From: an uncultured Neomegalonema sp.
GTDB lineage: Bacteria; Pseudomonadota; Alphaproteobacteria; Rhodobacterales; Rhodobacteraceae
Length of the DNA: 44,848 nt
Assembly (NCBI GenBank): GCA_938034615.1
Contig: CALHLW010000202.1
Span: 1 to 44,848 of the forward strand
Reading direction: 5' to 3'
Shown: in pieces, positions 43,501 to 44,848 of the stretch
How positions within the stretch are numbered: position 1 is the first letter of the stretch
Layout of the letters: the number at the start of each line of letters is the position of its first letter
Translations under genes and position numbers: made by a program
Notes under the pieces: generated by a model
The model's database searches: none
What the model was told of the DNA's origin: nothing
Seen by the model: only the letters and a program-made list of their open reading frames with translations

Positions 43501-44848
43501 TGCGGTAGGTGGTGCGACAGCGGCCACCTACACATTGGTCCAGGCCGATGTCGGCGCCCAGATGAGTGTCCGGGCATCCTACACCGATGGTGGCGGCACG
43601 GATGAAACCGCCAGCAGCGCGCCGACGGCGGCGGTCGCCAACGTGAATGATGCACCCACAGGCGGCATTGCCATCAGCGGCACCGCCGAAGCGGGGGCCG
43701 CTCTGACGGCATCGTCCACCCTTGCGGATGAGGATGGCCTTGGTACGCTGAGTTACCAATGGCTGCGCGACGGTAGCGCGGTTGGAGGGGCAACGGCGGC
43801 CACCTACACATTGACTCAGGCCGATATCGGCGCCCAGATGAGTGTCCGGGCATCCTATACCGATGGGGGCGGCACGGCAGAGGCCGTTACATCGGCCGCA
43901 TCGGCCGTGATCGAGCAGGGCTTCGAAACGGGCACGGAGAATGCAAACACCTATCCCGGCACCTCCGGAAACGATTCCTACAATGGCCTGGGCGGAGACG
44001 ATATCATCGTCGGCGGTGGTGGCAGCGACACCCTCCTTGGTGGCGCAGGTGACGATTTTCTGTTGGGCGGAGAAGCATCCGGCGAAAACCAAGCGGCAGG
44101 TGCTCAAGTCTACCGCATCTATCAGGCGACGCTGGACCGTGTGCCGGATACCGTGGGCTTTGAAGGATGGGTCAATGCCATTGAGAGCGGCAGCAGCAGT
44201 CTTCAGAGCGTGGTCACGGGCTTCACCAATTCGGGCGAGTTCCAGAACACCTATGGTGCTCTGAACAACACGGGCTTCGTGACGTTGCTCTATAACAATG
44301 TGCTCGAGCGCGCACCGGATCAGGGTGGCCTGAACGGCTGGTTGGATGCGATAGCGAACGGCGCCAGTCGCGCGCAGGTCGTTACCGGTTTTTCCGAAAG
44401 CGGCGAGTTCCAGAACAGGACGAGCGCCGAGGCCGTTGCCTATGCCGAAGCGCTTGATGGCCGTTCCGCAACCGAATTCTACGATGATGTGTACCGGCTC
44501 TATCAGGCAACGCTGGACCGCGCGCCGGATGCTGTCGGGCTTGCGGGCTGGGGCGAGCAACTGGCGGACGGGCGGGCCTATACCGAGGTTGCCGGCGGGT
44601 TCACCAATTCGGGCGAATTCCGCAACATCTACGGTAATCTCAGCGACAGCGATTTCGTCGATCAGCTCTATCGTAACGTCCTCGACCGCGAAGCGGATGC
44701 GGGCGGGCGTCAGGGCTGGCTGAATGTGATCAATGGCGGCGGCTCGCGCGAGGATGTGGTGCAAGGTTTTGCCCAGAGCGGTGAATTCGTCGGCAACACG
44801 GCGTCGGATTTCAGGGCTTACATGAAGGCCACGGGCGGCGATACGCTC
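40532..44848 (+). CDS. NIDO / RTX / Ig-like / DUF4214 giant protein (3' truncated)
   Basis: From ATG 40532 the frame stays open to the window end (1439 codons), so the gene continues beyond it. The N-terminal about 40-190 resembles a nidogen-like (NIDO) domain: FTELFLQTNGGVTFL, ENFTYAIAPFADDLD, GIYFDINTG, VVATWVGVG and NTFQMELMDLGGGDAEIIF. RTX nonapeptides and spacer modules (VDL/SNTGDALGDTYSNI type) follow to about residue 850. Then come three Ig/cadherin-like repeats (about 850-1125: LTASSTLADADGLGALNYQWL), more RTX and at least four DUF4214-type units (from about 1190). AGGA precedes the start. It is probably a type I-secreted, Ca2+-stiffened adhesin. Opposite-strand frames here are codon-bias shadows. 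Confidence 0.88.
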   Translation, partial: MVDPNLFTTVSDNTLLPFGQNLLTQGDDNSEQFDISEIFENGFSFGTRNFTELFLQTNGGVTFLPTGSTNIRNGIENFTYAIAPFADDLDNRTLPPGADPGIYFDINTGRDSVVATWVGVGIFSNNISEPNTFQMELMDLGGGDAEIIFRYSDMGNSNGEFQIGAVADGSPNMFLRGRDATEVLGDASDMDTLVGNTGVAGVWQMRVIDGQLQIDDFLGDDVTGNGNGNTINGTDLYDKISGGGGDDTINGLKGIDRLNGDAGQDTINGGEDDDILHGNDDNDTLRGDAGDDMLFGDAGDDRLEGGSGINELDGGAGADTLVGTGGQSFASYGSSSSGVIVNLSSTGSNTGDALGDTYSNITDVIGSSFDDQISGTNNDANTLRGGGGSDAIDGLNGSDVLFGDEGDDNLTGGGGTDTLIGGVGADILNGGSSDDTASYQESTVSITADLVDSSVNTGEAAGDTYISIEDLTGGMADDMLFGTASNNDLEGLDGNDMLIGRDGTDRLEGGEGDDILNGGLGTDTLRGDNGTDSASYADATTGLTADLSNSGNNTGEATGDTYNSIEGLIGSAFSDILTGDGNSNTLVGGDGADTLTGNNGNDTLKGGADSDRLFGGSGVDTADYSDATSAVSASLFDPNSNTGDARGDTYSSIEQLFGTEFGDTLGDNTGGGHGLFGFGGDDMFIAQGGSDTYSGGDGIDTVTFENVSTFVTIDLETSADNRGSAAGSNFVDIENLIGTTAADDLLGNVQDNMLVGGGNIDTLNGRDGDDILDGGVGNDTLTGGDGADMFIVSAGMGDDVVTDFTLGTDMLDYSALTTAERQAVTFSTNGAGDRVVNLADGSSMTLTGVTGNSAPTGLPTVSGTFQQNETLTVATDAIADADGLGAFSIQWLRGGTAIGGATGSTYTLAQADVGQRVTAQVSYTDDFGTVETLNSDPAAVSTVGNVNDAPTGSITINGTATEGAILTASSTLADADGLGALNYQWLRDGTAVGGATAATYTLVQADVGAQMSVRASYTDGGGTDETASSAPTAAVANVNDAPTGGIAISGTAEAGAALTASSTLADEDGLGTLSYQWLRDGSAVGGATAATYTLTQADIGAQMSVRASYTDGGGTAEAVTSAASAVIEQGFETGTENANTYPGTSGNDSYNGLGGDDIIVGGGGSDTLLGGAGDDFLLGGEASGENQAAGAQVYRIYQATLDRVPDTVGFEGWVNAIESGSSSLQSVVTGFTNSGEFQNTYGALNNTGFVTLLYNNVLERAPDQGGLNGWLDAIANGASRAQVVTGFSESGEFQNRTSAEAVAYAEALDGRSATEFYDDVYRLYQATLDRAPDAVGLAGWGEQLADGRAYTEVAGGFTNSGEFRNIYGNLSDSDFVDQLYRNVLDREADAGGRQGWLNVINGGGSREDVVQGFAQSGEFVGNTASDFRAYMKATGGDTL
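43364..43915 (+). repeat. Two near-identical 276-nt repeats encoding Ig-like domains
   Basis: Copies at 43364-43639 and 43640-43915 each begin AA(T/C)GTGAATGATGCACCCAC and encode 92-residue domains, NVNDAPTG...YQWLRDG...GGAT.ATYTL.QAD.GAQMSVRASYTDGGG. Long stretches are identical at the DNA level. A third, more diverged copy precedes them (about 43088-43363). This indicates recent tandem duplication. Confidence 0.85.

Noticed and set aside
43334-44764. Minus-strand open frames opposite the third RTX gene (also 41606-42550 and 40484-41362)
   Set aside because: The plus strand encodes one continuous frame with RTX, Ig-like and DUF4214 motifs. The minus frames only mirror its repeats.

Overview
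The window is GC-rich DNA from an aerobic anoxygenic phototroph, most likely a Rhodobacterales/Roseobacter-group alphaproteobacterium. The evidence is a photosynthesis gene cluster (PGC) in the crt-bchCXYZ-pufQBALM-C arrangement: a tetraheme pufC follows pufM, no pufX is seen, and the carotenoid genes are of the spheroidene type (crtIBCDEF). This placement comes from gene content and order, not from a database search.

Layout. (1) 1-1863: a 5'-truncated N-formylglutamate amidohydrolase and an AbrB-type membrane protein form the left border. (2) 1941-12805, minus strand: one long superoperon, crtE-crtF-bchC-bchX-bchY-bchZ-pufQ-pufB-pufA-pufL-pufM-pufC. It ends at a strong rho-independent terminator. 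It encodes GGPP synthesis, carotenoid O-methylation, chlorophyllide a reductase (BchXYZ), the next oxidation step (BchC), LH1 and the reaction centre. (3) 12895-15323, plus strand: crtD and crtC. (4) 15261-21730, minus strand: bchI-bchD-bchO (Mg chelatase), crtI-crtB and a small membrane protein where tspO often lies. (5) 21982-24862, plus strand: dxs (isoprenoid supply) and a PpaA/AerR-like B12-domain regulator, closed by a terminator. (6) 24969-25802, minus strand: a degenerate CdsA-like membrane protein.

Four promoter regions carry TGT-N12-ACA palindromes, the PpsR/CrtJ operator consensus. At each one a second perfect or degenerate copy lies exactly 8 bp away. Two regions hold perfect pairs, crtE/crtD and bchI/dxs. 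This suggests that one repressor controls pigment genes, Mg chelatase and dxs together. No ppsR, crtA, bchFNBHLM, bchG, bchP or puhA is present here, so the cluster is either split or continues elsewhere.

Right of the PGC, 26000-32488 is an apparent uptake/catabolic operon: a cupin, an FAD aromatic-type monooxygenase and a complete branched-chain-amino-acid-type ABC transporter (binding protein, LivH, LivM, LivG, LivF). A palindromic repeat lies between the binding protein and the permeases. After an unassigned minus-strand gene, 33312-44848 holds three large RTX/calcium-binding repeat proteins. One is built of 88-residue modules, one is a beta-helix/RTX/DUF4214 chimera, and one is a NIDO/RTX/Ig-like/DUF4214 protein that runs off the window end. 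The last two share a homologous DUF4214 tail. No type I secretion genes are visible.
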